Positions 1 through 8,275 of a stretch of DNA of 64,000 nucleotides are shown piece by piece. The notes below the pieces were generated by a model. The model was not told the origin of the DNA and made no database searches. It worked only from the letters and a program-made list of their open reading frames with translations. The translations under genes were made by a program, and so were the position numbers. Position 1 is the stretch's first letter. Each line of letters begins with the position of its first letter. The stretch comes from Streptomyces scabiei 87.22 (lineage in GTDB: Bacteria > Actinomycetota > Actinomycetes > Streptomycetales > Streptomycetaceae), in NCBI RefSeq assembly GCF_000091305.1, contig NC_013929.1, positions 2,666,001-2,730,000 on the forward strand. The letters run 5' to 3'.

Positions 1-645
1 TTCGTCTTCGCGCCCGGCACCATCGGGGCGATCACCTGGCTGGCCCGCAACGCCGACCGGATCGAGCGGGTCAAGCACGGCCTGGTGCTGGCCTGCGCCG
101 GCGACCGGGGCGAGGTGACGTACAAGCAGAGCAGGCGCGGCGACGCGGAGATCGACCGGGTGATGCGGCACGTGCTGAACGCCTCCGGACGCCCGCACCG
201 CGTCACCGAGTTCACCCCGTACGGCTACGACGAGCGCCAGTACTGCTCACCGGGGTTCGACCTCGGTGTCGGCTCGCTCAGCCGGACCCCGTACGCGGGC
301 TACCCGGAGTACCACACCTCGGCGGACAATCCGGACTTCGTCACCCCGGAGGCGATGACGGACACCCTGGACCTGTGCCGCGAGGCGTTCGCCGTGCTCG
401 ACGGCAACCGGCGGTACGTCAACCTCAGCCCGTACGGCGAACCGCAGCTGGGCCGCCGTGGCCTCTACGACTCGCTCGGCGGCCGCAGCGACGCCAAGGA
501 GGCCCAGATGGCCATGCTCTGGGTGCTCAGCCTCTCCGACGGCGAGCACGGCCTGCTGGACGTCGCCGAGCGGTCCGGGCTGCCCTTCGACACCGTCGCC
601 GCCGCGGCCGGCGCCCTGCACGGTGCCGGACTGATCAAGGCATGA
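1..645 (+). CDS. DUF4910/M28-like peptidase-type protein, 5' end missing
   Basis: The frame is open from base 1, so the start lies outside the window; 214 codons are visible. The sequence resembles the C-terminal half of DUF4910 proteins (aminopeptidase-like M28 fold followed by a small winged-helix tail). Visible hallmarks are DRGEVTYKQS, PYGYDERQYCSPGF and EYHTSADN, which in this family carry metal-site and pocket residues. The last ~60 residues look like a winged helix (LLDVAERSGLPFDTVAAAAGAL). Such proteins often sit in surface-polysaccharide and natural-product clusters and may cleave or amidate a small substrate, but the reaction is not known. The stop overlaps the next start (ATGA). 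Confidence 0.8.
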   Translation, partial: FVFAPGTIGAITWLARNADRIERVKHGLVLACAGDRGEVTYKQSRRGDAEIDRVMRHVLNASGRPHRVTEFTPYGYDERQYCSPGFDLGVGSLSRTPYAGYPEYHTSADNPDFVTPEAMTDTLDLCREAFAVLDGNRRYVNLSPYGEPQLGRRGLYDSLGGRSDAKEAQMAMLWVLSLSDGEHGLLDVAERSGLPFDTVAAAAGALHGAGLIKA

Positions 646-1940
646 CGCACATGACCACCGAGGAGGAGAAGGCGAGGGCACGGGCACGGCCCGCCCGGCG
701 GGCCCTGCTCGGCCGGCTGTCCTGGGGGCTGGCCGACCAGGCGGCCTCCAGCATGACCAACTTCGCGGTGGGGATCTACGTCGCCCGCTCGCTCGGGCTC
801 ACCGCGTTCGGCGCGTTCAGCCTGGCCTGGGTGACCTACGGCGTGGTGCTCAGCGTCTCCCGGGGACTGGCCACCGACCCGCTCGTGGTGCGCTTCAGCG
901 GTGTGCCGGACGCCGCCTGGCGGGGGGCGGTGGCCCGCTCGTCGGGCACCGCGCTCGGCGTCGGCGGCATCATCGGCGCGGCCTGTCTGGTGGTCGGACC
1001 GACCGTCGGCGGTCATGTGGGGGCCGCCTTCGCCTGCCTCGGCGTGATGCTGCCGGGGCTGCTGCTGCAGGACGCGTGGCGGTACTCGTTCTTCGCCGCC
1101 GGCACCGGCCGGAAGGCGTTCGTCAACGACCTGGTGTGGGGCGTCGCGCTCGTCCCGGCCATGGTCGTGGCGGCCCGCGTGGGCACGGTCGCCGCGTTCG
1201 TCCTCGCCTGGGGCGCGTCCGCCACGGTCGCCGCGGTGTACGGCTGCTTCCAGTCCGGCATCCGCCCCCACCCGGCCGGAGCGCGCGCCTGGCTCCGCGA
1301 CCACCGCGACCTCGGCTCCCGCTACCTGGTCGAGAACACCTCCCTCAGCGGCGCGGCCCAGCTGCGGGCGTACGGACTCGGCGCGATCGTCGGGGTCGGC
1401 GCGGTGGGGGTGGTCCGGGGCGCCGAGCTGCTGCTCGGCCCGTTCCTCGCCGTGCTGATGGGGCTGTCGCTGGTCACCGTGGCGGAGGCGGCACGGGTGC
1501 TGCGACGGGCCCCGCACCGGCTCGGCCGGTTCTGCCTGCTGCTCGGCGGCGCGCAGGCCGTCGCCGCGCTGCTCTGGGGCGCGGCGCTGCTGCTGGTGCC
1601 GGACCACTACGGCGAACTCGTGCTCGGCGGCGTCTGGCAGGCCGCCTCGCAGCTGATCGTGCCCGCCACGCTCGGCGTCGCGGGCGCCGGCCTCGGCACC
1701 GGTGCGGCGGCCGGGCTGCGCGCGCTCGGCGCGGCCCGGCGCAGTCTGCGCTGCCAGCTGTTCGCCTCCGCCTGCTACGTCGGCGGCGGACTCGGCGGGG
1801 CGGCCGCGGCCGGCACGGTCGGCTCGGCCTGGGGCGTCGCCGCCGCGACCCTCGCCGGCTCCGCCGTGTGGTGGCTGCAGCTGCGCCCCGCCCTGCGCGA
1901 GCACCACCAGGACTCCATCCGCGAAGTGAGGACGCCATGA
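642..1940 (+). CDS. Wzx-like polysaccharide flippase (MATE/MVF superfamily)
   Basis: A 432-residue integral membrane protein. About 12 hydrophobic helices follow a basic N-terminal stretch (KARARARPARRALLGRLSWG), the usual topology of polysaccharide exporters that flip lipid-linked oligosaccharides across the membrane. ATG 642 overlaps the upstream TGA (ATGA) and is preferred; ATG 651 is an alternative. The stop overlaps the glycosyltransferase start by 4 nt, so the genes are translationally coupled. Assignment rests on topology and neighbours (glycosyltransferase, pyruvyl transferase, epimerase); the exported glycan is unknown. Confidence 0.8.
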   Translation: MTHMTTEEEKARARARPARRALLGRLSWGLADQAASSMTNFAVGIYVARSLGLTAFGAFSLAWVTYGVVLSVSRGLATDPLVVRFSGVPDAAWRGAVARSSGTALGVGGIIGAACLVVGPTVGGHVGAAFACLGVMLPGLLLQDAWRYSFFAAGTGRKAFVNDLVWGVALVPAMVVAARVGTVAAFVLAWGASATVAAVYGCFQSGIRPHPAGARAWLRDHRDLGSRYLVENTSLSGAAQLRAYGLGAIVGVGAVGVVRGAELLLGPFLAVLMGLSLVTVAEAARVLRRAPHRLGRFCLLLGGAQAVAALLWGAALLLVPDHYGELVLGGVWQAASQLIVPATLGVAGAGLGTGAAAGLRALGAARRSLRCQLFASACYVGGGLGGAAAAGTVGSAWGVAAATLAGSAVWWLQLRPALREHHQDSIREVRTP

Positions 1941-2884
1941 CCGACCGACCCCGGCTGAGCATCGGCCTGCCCGTCTACAACGGCGAGGAGTACCTCGCCG
2001 AGTCGTTCGACGCCCTGCTCGGCCAGACCTACGAGGACTTCGAGCTGGTGGTCTCCGACAACGCCTCGACGGACGGGACCGAGGACATCTGCCGCCGGTA
2101 CGCGGCGAAGGACTCCCGCGTCCGCTACATCCGGCTGCCCCGCAACATCGGCGCCGCGCCCAACCACAACTACGTGTTCACCGAGTGCCGCGGCGAGCTG
2201 TTCAAGTGGGCGTCGCACGACGACCTGTACGCCCGTGACCTGCTGCTGCGCTGCGTCGAGGCCCTGGACGAGCGGCCGGACGTGGTCCTCGCGCACAGCG
2301 ACCAGGCGGTCATCGACGAGGACGGCAAGGTGAAGGTCCCCTACGCGTACGGGCTCGCCACCGACTCGCCGCACGCGCCGGAGCGCTTCCGCAGCCTGCT
2401 GTTCGAGCCCGGCGGCGACGACTTCTACGGGGTGATGCGGGCCGACATGCTGCGCCGGGTGAAGCCGCACGACAGCTACCACCACGCGGACCGCACCTTC
2501 GTCGCCGAGATCACCCTGCACGGGCCCTTCCACCAGGTGCCCGAGCTGCTGTACTTCCGCCGCGACCACCCCACCCGCGCCGAGCGGGCGAACCCCTCCA
2601 AGCGCTCCCGGTGCGTCAACCTGGACCCGCGCCGGGCGGGCCCGCTGCACCCGACGCCCCGGCTGCTCGCCGAGTACGTCTGGGGCTTCGTCTCGGCGAT
2701 CCGGCGGGCGCCGCTGTCCCCCGCCGACCGGCGCGCGTGCCACCGCCATCTGGCCGCGTGGATGACCAGCCGGGTCCGGCCGGGCGCGGGCGAACGGGTC
2801 GAGGACCGCGCCCCGGTCGACCCGGGCCGGTACGACGTCTCCGTGGACGCCGTCGTCGCCGGCCGCGAAGGCAGGCAACCATGA
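1937..2884 (+). CDS. GT2 family glycosyltransferase
   Basis: 315 residues with a GT-A fold N-terminus: RLSIGLPVYNGEEYLAESFD, then VVSDNASTDGTEDICRRY (nucleotide-sugar contact). The DXD-like acidic motif is SHDDLYARD at about residue 95. This is the typical signature of family 2 inverting transferases that add a sugar to a lipid- or saccharide-linked acceptor on the cytoplasmic face. The start at ATG 1937 overlaps the flippase stop and the stop overlaps the next ATG (2881). Donor and acceptor cannot be read from sequence. Confidence 0.9.
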   Translation: MTDRPRLSIGLPVYNGEEYLAESFDALLGQTYEDFELVVSDNASTDGTEDICRRYAAKDSRVRYIRLPRNIGAAPNHNYVFTECRGELFKWASHDDLYARDLLLRCVEALDERPDVVLAHSDQAVIDEDGKVKVPYAYGLATDSPHAPERFRSLLFEPGGDDFYGVMRADMLRRVKPHDSYHHADRTFVAEITLHGPFHQVPELLYFRRDHPTRAERANPSKRSRCVNLDPRRAGPLHPTPRLLAEYVWGFVSAIRRAPLSPADRRACHRHLAAWMTSRVRPGAGERVEDRAPVDPGRYDVSVDAVVAGREGRQP

Positions 2885-4143
2885 CGTCCGCTGGTGAACT
2901 CCCGGTGCGCGTAGGAATGTTCGGGCTGCTCGGCTCCGGCAACCTCGGCAACGACGGGTCGCTGGAGGCCGTCCTCGGTCTGCTCCGCGCCGCGCACCCG
3001 GAGGCGGCCGTGGACGCGCTGTGCGGCGGACCCGAGGCCGTCACGGCCCGGTACGGCATCCCCGCGACACGGCTGCACTGGTACCGCGGGGAGTACCGGA
3101 CCGCCTCCCGCGCCGGCGCGATCGCGGGCAAGGGCCTGGGCAAGCTCGTCGACGTCCTCCGCACCGCCGCCTGGGTACGCCGGCACGACGTGGTCATCGT
3201 GCCGGGCATGGGCGTCCTGGAGGCCACGCTGCCGCTGCGGCCGTGGGGTTTCCCGTACGCACTGTTCCTGCTCTGCGCGAGCGGCCGGCTGACCGGTACC
3301 CGGGTCGCGCTGGTCGGCGTCGGGGCCGGCCCGATCGGCAACCGGGCGACCCGGACCCTGGTGCGCTGGTCGGCGCGGCTGGCCGCCCACCGGTCGTACC
3401 GGGACGAGCTGTCCCGCGACGCGATGCGGGCGATGGGTGTGGACACCGCGCGCGACGCGGTCCACCCGGACCTGGCCTTCGCCCTGCCGGCACCGGAACC
3501 GAGCGCGCCCGGCGGCCCTCCGGGCCGGGTGTGCGTCGGTGTCATGGACTTCCACGGCGGCGACGACGACCGCGACCGGGCCGAGGAGATCCACCGCCGC
3601 TACCTCGACGGCACGACCCGTTTCGTCCGCGCGCTGGCCGAGGAGGGCAGGCCCGTCCGGCTGCTCACGGGCGACGCGTGCGACGCGCCGGTGGCCGCCG
3701 CGATCCTCGACGCGGTGGACTCGCCGCTGGTCACCGTCGCCGAGGCGGGTTCGCTGACCGACCTGATGAAGGAGACGGCGGCCGCCGACACCGTGGTGGC
3801 GACCCGCTACCACAACCTGGTCTGCGCGCTGCGGGCCGGCACCCCGACGCTCGCCCTCGCCTACGCGGCGAAGAGCGAGGCGCTGATGGCGCTGATGGGC
3901 CTGGACGCGTACTGCCACCCGGCCCGCGAGGTGGACGCCGACCGCCTGCTCGAACAGTTCCGGGAGCTGGAGAAGAACGCGGCGGACACCCGGCGGACCC
4001 TCGCCGAGCGGAACCGGGCCGTCACCCGGCAGCTCGACGAGCAGTTCACCGCTCTGGCGGCGGCCCTGTTCCCGGCGACCGGCCGCGCCCGCACCCCTTC
4101 CCCCTCCCCCCAGCCCACGCACCCCCGGCAGGAGACGCCATGA
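2881..4143 (+). CDS. Polysaccharide pyruvyl transferase family protein
   Basis: 420 residues resembling the CsaB/WcaK family, which adds pyruvate ketals to sugars from phosphoenolpyruvate. Visible features are an N-terminal Rossmann-like start (GMFGLLGSGNLGNDGSLEAV), a central VIVPGMGVLE turn and the family-like segment VVATRYHNLVCALRAGTPTLAL near residue 300, matching the conserved R-hHxxxxAl.aGvP pattern. The C-terminus is Pro-rich and probably disordered. It is coupled by ATGA overlaps on both sides. A pyruvylated surface glycan is an inference from family and context. Confidence 0.85.
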   Translation: MTSAGELPVRVGMFGLLGSGNLGNDGSLEAVLGLLRAAHPEAAVDALCGGPEAVTARYGIPATRLHWYRGEYRTASRAGAIAGKGLGKLVDVLRTAAWVRRHDVVIVPGMGVLEATLPLRPWGFPYALFLLCASGRLTGTRVALVGVGAGPIGNRATRTLVRWSARLAAHRSYRDELSRDAMRAMGVDTARDAVHPDLAFALPAPEPSAPGGPPGRVCVGVMDFHGGDDDRDRAEEIHRRYLDGTTRFVRALAEEGRPVRLLTGDACDAPVAAAILDAVDSPLVTVAEAGSLTDLMKETAAADTVVATRYHNLVCALRAGTPTLALAYAAKSEALMALMGLDAYCHPAREVDADRLLEQFRELEKNAADTRRTLAERNRAVTRQLDEQFTALAAALFPATGRARTPSPSPQPTHPRQETP

Positions 4144-4703
4144 AAGCGACGGAAGTCCCGGAGATCTCCGGCGCGTACCTCTTCGAGCCGACCCCGTACG
4201 CCGACGAACGCGGCTTCTTCTGCCGCACCTTCGACGCCGACGTGGTCCGCTCGGTGGGCCTGGACCCGCACGCCTTCCTCCAGGACAGCCTGTCCCGCTC
4301 GGCGGGCGGCGTGGTGCGCGGCCTGCACCTGCGCTCCGGCGCGGGCGAGGCCAAGCTGGTGCGGTGCTCGTACGGGAGGATCTTCGACGTCGTCGTGGAC
4401 CTGCGGCCGGGCTCGCCGACCTATCTCGCCCGGGCCTTCTTCGAGCTGTCCGGCGAGACACAGACGACCCTCTACATCCCGGCGGGCTGCGCACACGGCT
4501 TCCAGGCCCTGACCCCGACCGCCGACACCTCGTACCGGATCGACCGCCCGCACGACCCGTCCGAGGACGTGACGATCGCCTTCGACGACCCCGAACTCGC
4601 CGTCCCCTGGCCGCTGCCGGTCACGTCGGTGTCCGAGCGGGACCGGAAGGCGCCCGGCCTGGCCGAGGTCCTGAAGCACGTCCTGAAGCACAGGGAGAGC
4701 TGA
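4140..4703 (+). CDS. RmlC-like dTDP-sugar 3,5-epimerase family protein
   Basis: 187-residue cupin. The RmlC landmarks are ERGFFCRTFD, VVRGLHLRSG (catalytic His of RGLH), IFDVVVDLRPGSPTYL and IPAGCAHGFQAL. RmlC epimerises dTDP-4-keto-6-deoxyglucose at C3/C5; related proteins act at one centre or on other NDP-ketosugars. No rmlA/B/D genes are in view, so the substrate is uncertain. ATG 4140 overlaps the upstream stop. It is followed after 7 nt by the aminotransferase gene, suggesting they act on the same nucleotide sugar. Confidence 0.85.
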   Translation: MKATEVPEISGAYLFEPTPYADERGFFCRTFDADVVRSVGLDPHAFLQDSLSRSAGGVVRGLHLRSGAGEAKLVRCSYGRIFDVVVDLRPGSPTYLARAFFELSGETQTTLYIPAGCAHGFQALTPTADTSYRIDRPHDPSEDVTIAFDDPELAVPWPLPVTSVSERDRKAPGLAEVLKHVLKHRES

Positions 4704-4710
4704 AGCCGCC

Positions 4711-6036
4711 ATGGAAACCGAAGAGTTCGCACTGCCCCGGTCCCGGGCGGCCAACGAGCACCTGCACGCCCTCGTCCCCGGCGGCGCGCACACCTATGCC
4801 AAGGGCGACGACCAGTACCCCGAGCACCTGGCCCCGGTCATCAGCCACGGCAACGGCGCCCATGTGTGGGACGTCGACGGCAACCGCTACATCGAGTACG
4901 GCTCCGGCCTGCGGTCGGTCAGCCTCGGGCACGCCCACCCGCGCGTGACCGAGGCGGTGCGGCGGGAACTCGACCGCGGCGGCAACTTCGTCCGGCCGTC
5001 CGTCGTGGAGGTCGAGGCCGCCGAACGCTTCCTGGCGACGGTGCCGACCGCCGAGATGGTGAAGTTCGCGAAGAACGGCTCCGACGCCACCACCGCCGCG
5101 GTACGCCTGGCCCGCGCCGCCACCGGGCGCTCGCGGGTGGCCCTCTGCGCCGACCATCCGTTCTTCTCCACGGACGACTGGTTCATCGGCACCACCCCGA
5201 TGTCCGCCGGCATCCCGTCGGCCACCCACGACCTCACCGTGACGTTCCCCTACGGCGACCTGGCCGCGACCGAGGACCTGCTCACCCGGTACCCGGACGA
5301 CATCGCCTGCCTGATCCTGGAACCCGCCACCCACACCGAACCGCCGCCCGGATACCTGGCCGGCCTGCGGGAGCTGGCCGACCGGCACGGCTGCGTCCTC
5401 GTCTTCGACGAGATGATCACCGGCTTCCGCTGGTCCGAGGCGGGCGCCCAGGGCCTGTACGGCGTCGTCCCCGACCTCTCCACCTTCGGCAAGGCGCTGG
5501 GCAACGGCTTCGCCGTCTCCGCGCTGGCCGGTCGCCGCGAGCTGATGGAGCTGGGCGGGCTGCGCCACTCCGGCGAGCGGGTGTTCCTGCTGTCCACCAC
5601 GCACGGCGCGGAGACGCACTCCCTGGCCGCCGCCATGGCCGTGCAGAGCACGTACGTCGAGGAGGGCGTCACCGCACGGCTGCACGCCCTCGGCGAACGG
5701 CTGGCGGCCGGTGTCCGCGACGCCGCCGCCGCCATGGGCGTGGGCGACCACGTCGTCGTCCGGGGCCGGGCCAGCAACCTGGTCTTCGCCACCCTCGACG
5801 AGCACGGCCGCCCGTCGCAGGAGTACCGCACCCTGTTCCTGCGCCGGCTCCTCGCGGGCGGGGTGCTGGCCCCGTCCTTCGTGGTGAGCGCCGCGCTCGA
5901 CGACTCGGACATCGAGCACACGGTCGACGTGGTGGCGGAGGCGTGCGCGGTGTACCGCAAGGCCCTGGACGCCGGCGACCCGACACCGTGGCTGGGCGGC
6001 CGGCCGGTGAAGCCGGTGTTCCGGCGCCGGGTGTGA
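4711..6036 (+). CDS. Class III PLP aminotransferase, glutamate-1-semialdehyde-mutase-like
   Basis: 441 residues of fold-type I aminotransferase. Key motifs are HVWDVDGNRYIEYGSGLRSV, FAKNGSDATTAAVRLAR, the PLP-ring aspartate in VLVFDEMITGFRW and the Schiff-base lysine in STFGKALGNGF. It resembles HemL-like enzymes, but placement in a glycan operon and lack of other tetrapyrrole genes nearby argue for a sugar or amino-acid derivative aminotransferase rather than haem biosynthesis. It is the last gene of the + strand operon; about 190 nt separate it from the oppositely oriented PAP2 gene. Confidence 0.85.
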   Translation: METEEFALPRSRAANEHLHALVPGGAHTYAKGDDQYPEHLAPVISHGNGAHVWDVDGNRYIEYGSGLRSVSLGHAHPRVTEAVRRELDRGGNFVRPSVVEVEAAERFLATVPTAEMVKFAKNGSDATTAAVRLARAATGRSRVALCADHPFFSTDDWFIGTTPMSAGIPSATHDLTVTFPYGDLAATEDLLTRYPDDIACLILEPATHTEPPPGYLAGLRELADRHGCVLVFDEMITGFRWSEAGAQGLYGVVPDLSTFGKALGNGFAVSALAGRRELMELGGLRHSGERVFLLSTTHGAETHSLAAAMAVQSTYVEEGVTARLHALGERLAAGVRDAAAAMGVGDHVVVRGRASNLVFATLDEHGRPSQEYRTLFLRRLLAGGVLAPSFVVSAALDDSDIEHTVDVVAEACAVYRKALDAGDPTPWLGGRPVKPVFRRRV

Positions 6037-6223
6037 GCTGACGACAGGCGACGCTGCCACGGACCGGCATCGGCCGTACGGCCGGCCGTCCGGTCTGGCG
6101 GCCGGGCCGTCGGCGTGGCGAACCGGGGTGTGCACGGTGGACCGGAAGCGCCGGACGGCGGGCGACCCCGCCTCCGGGCCGGTCGGCGAGCCGGTGCTCG
6201 ACCGCCAGGTGGTCCGGGACGGG

Positions 6224-6922
6224 TCAGCGACGCCGTCGGCCGTCGGCCGCCCGGTCCACCAGCCACGCGGTCGCCGGTGTCAGCGCCAGCGCGGTGCACC
6301 AGCCGCCGAGCACGTCGGTCGGATAGTGCGCGCCCAGGGCGACCTGGGCCCAGCCCATGGCGGCACCGGCGACCAGCGCCACGGCGAGCACGAGGGACAG
6401 GCCCGCCGCCCTGCCGAGGCGGAACCGGCCGGCCGCGAGCAGCGCGACCACGAGGGCGAGCGCGGTGAGGAAGGCCGTGTGCCCGCTCGGGTACGAGAGG
6501 TTGCCGTCGCCGTGGATGGTGCGTCCGACCAGCGACTTGAGCAGCGTGCCCGCTCCCACGGTGACGCCGACCGAGGCGACGGCGAACACCGCGGCCCGCG
6601 GGCTCCGCAGCAGCAGGAGACAGCCCGCCACGACGGTCACGACCAGCGCCGCGGCCCCCACGGGCTCCCCCAGGAAGTCGACGGCCAGAGCGATGTGCCG
6701 CCACGGCGGCCCCACCCCGTCCACGACCGCCGAGATCCGCGCGTCCACCGCACCGGGCTCACTGTCACCGGCGAAGAGAACCGCGCCCACGGCGACTCCG
6801 AGCGCGGCGAGAACGGCCACCACCCCGAGCCATCCACGCAGCGACGGCGACAGCACGGCCGGCGCGGACGGCCCCCGGGGTCCGTCGGGCTCGACACCGA
6901 CGTGGTCCTCGACTTCCGTCAC
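6224..6922 (-). CDS. PAP2 superfamily membrane phosphatase
   Basis: 232 residues with about six membrane helices and the three PAP2 signatures: KSLVGRTI (degenerate KxxxxxxRP, with I for P), SYPSGHTAF (PSGH catalytic histidine) and GAHYPTDVLGG (SRxxxxxHxxxD-type, with the second catalytic His). Members dephosphorylate membrane lipids such as phosphatidic acid or undecaprenyl pyrophosphate with the active site facing outward. The latter would suit the neighbouring glycan operon, but the gene is convergent with it and not co-transcribed. Confidence 0.9.
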   Translation of the reverse strand: MTEVEDHVGVEPDGPRGPSAPAVLSPSLRGWLGVVAVLAALGVAVGAVLFAGDSEPGAVDARISAVVDGVGPPWRHIALAVDFLGEPVGAAALVVTVVAGCLLLLRSPRAAVFAVASVGVTVGAGTLLKSLVGRTIHGDGNLSYPSGHTAFLTALALVVALLAAGRFRLGRAAGLSLVLAVALVAGAAMGWAQVALGAHYPTDVLGGWCTALALTPATAWLVDRAADGRRRR

Positions 6923-7158
6923 CAGCGCCCCCCGTCGTGTCCCCTGGCGGCCACCCTAACCAACACGGGCCACCCGACACGGGGCACTCGGCGGCCCCGT
7001 CCGGAAACCGAGCGGGGACGACGCAGGAGGGCCACCCGCCCTCGCTCCGGCCGCGACGGGCGACCGGGACGCACGGGAGCACCTCCCTCCTCAGCCGGCA
7101 GACGGCGTCTCCCGCACATGGCCGGGGCCATGGGCCGCCGCCTCTGCCACCGGTTCCT

Positions 7159-8082
7159 TCACGGGCGCATCGAGGGGCCGCTCTCCACTGCCTGGCCGGC
7201 CTGAGCGGCGATGCGGCGCAGCCATATGTGGGCCGGTTCCCTCTCATGGAGGGGATGCCACCACAGGGACTCCACCAAGTGGCCGATCTCGAAGTCGGGC
7301 TGGACGACGGTGACCGGTTGTCCGGAGAGGGCGGGGATCGCGACCCGTTCGGGCATCAGGCCGATCCGGTCGGTCCCCGCGACCAGGTGGGGAATGGCCA
7401 GGAAGTTCTCCGTGACGATCTCCGCGTGCGGTTCGATGCCCTCGGCGTGCAGGCGGTTCAGCGGGGAGAAGACCGGCGACGGGTGACGGTAGGGCAACAC
7501 CCAAGGACGTTCCGCCAGTTCCTCCCGCCCGAGAACGGCCGGGGCCCGGTCGGCGGACACCACGCACACCCAACGGTCCTTGTACAGGTCGAAGGTGGGG
7601 ATGTTCGACAGGATGCCCTGGGGCAGGACGAGGGCGTCCACCGTGCGCAGGTTGTCCAGCGCCTGCTGCACGACCCGTTCGGTGCTGTGCTGGAACCGCA
7701 GCCGCACGTTCGGCGCGGCGGTGCGGACCAGGTCGGCCAGGGCCCGCCCGAACGTGGGCAGTTGGCAGTCGGCCATGATCACGGTGAATTCGTGCCGGGC
7801 CTGCGCGGAATCGAAGTCGGGGCGCGTCCGCAGGGCCCGGTCCGCCCAGCCCAGGGCCTGCTCGGTGTGTTCCACCAGTCGTTCCGCCAGGGGGGTCAGC
7901 TCGTAGCTGTTGCCCACCCTGACGAGGAGTTCGTCGCCGTAGTGCCGGCGCAGCCGGGCCAGGGCCGCGCTCAGCGAGGGCTGGCTCAGACCGAGCCGTT
8001 GTGCGGCCCGCGTCACACTGCGCTCCTGGAGGAGCGCGTCCAGCGGCACCAGCAGGTTGAGGTCCAGAGTCACGGCACCCAC
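7159..8082 (-). CDS. LysR-family transcriptional regulator (NodD-like)
   Basis: 307 residues with an N-terminal winged helix-turn-helix (RSVTRAAQRLGLSQPSLSAA, about residues 20-40) and a C-terminal periplasmic-binding-protein-like effector domain. It is divergent from the flavoprotein hydroxylase at 8276, the usual LysR arrangement with its target, and the 193-nt intergenic region contains a TATG-N5-CATA dyad. It probably senses an aromatic or related substrate of the divergent operon. The effector is unknown. Confidence 0.9.
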   Translation of the reverse strand: MGAVTLDLNLLVPLDALLQERSVTRAAQRLGLSQPSLSAALARLRRHYGDELLVRVGNSYELTPLAERLVEHTEQALGWADRALRTRPDFDSAQARHEFTVIMADCQLPTFGRALADLVRTAAPNVRLRFQHSTERVVQQALDNLRTVDALVLPQGILSNIPTFDLYKDRWVCVVSADRAPAVLGREELAERPWVLPYRHPSPVFSPLNRLHAEGIEPHAEIVTENFLAIPHLVAGTDRIGLMPERVAIPALSGQPVTVVQPDFEIGHLVESLWWHPLHEREPAHIWLRRIAAQAGQAVESGPSMRP

Positions 8083-8105
8083 CTCGAATGATCATCAGCT
8101 CTGCC

Positions 8106-8118
8106 TATGACCAGCATA
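8106..8118. promoter_or_regulatory. Candidate LysR box (T-N11-A dyad)
   Basis: TATGACCAGCATA is a perfect TATG-N5-CATA dyad and fits the LysR T-N11-A rule. It lies between the divergent LysR gene (start 8082) and the hydroxylase gene (start 8276), 24 nt upstream of the regulator start. The site is seen directly; its use as an operator is inferred. Confidence 0.45.
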
Positions 8119-8275
8119 AGTGATTTCGGCTTCCCTGATCTCAGCGCGGACGCGAGAGTGGTGGCACGGCCCGCCGGGACCTCGTGTCAGACGGACCGTC
8201 ACCACCCCAGACGCTCGCATTCTCGGGGCCCGCACCGATCGATGCGGGTGTTCCGAGCCCATCCAGGAGGCGACA

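Noticed and set aside
2476..4494. 672-codon minus-strand frame across the glycosyltransferase and pyruvyl transferase genes
   Set aside because: Composition artefact of GC-rich coding DNA; no ribosome site and no protein family.
4711..6036. Glutamate-1-semialdehyde aminomutase of haem synthesis (HemL)
   Set aside because: Sequence is HemL-like, but the gene is embedded in a glycan operon with no tetrapyrrole genes, so a different substrate is more likely.
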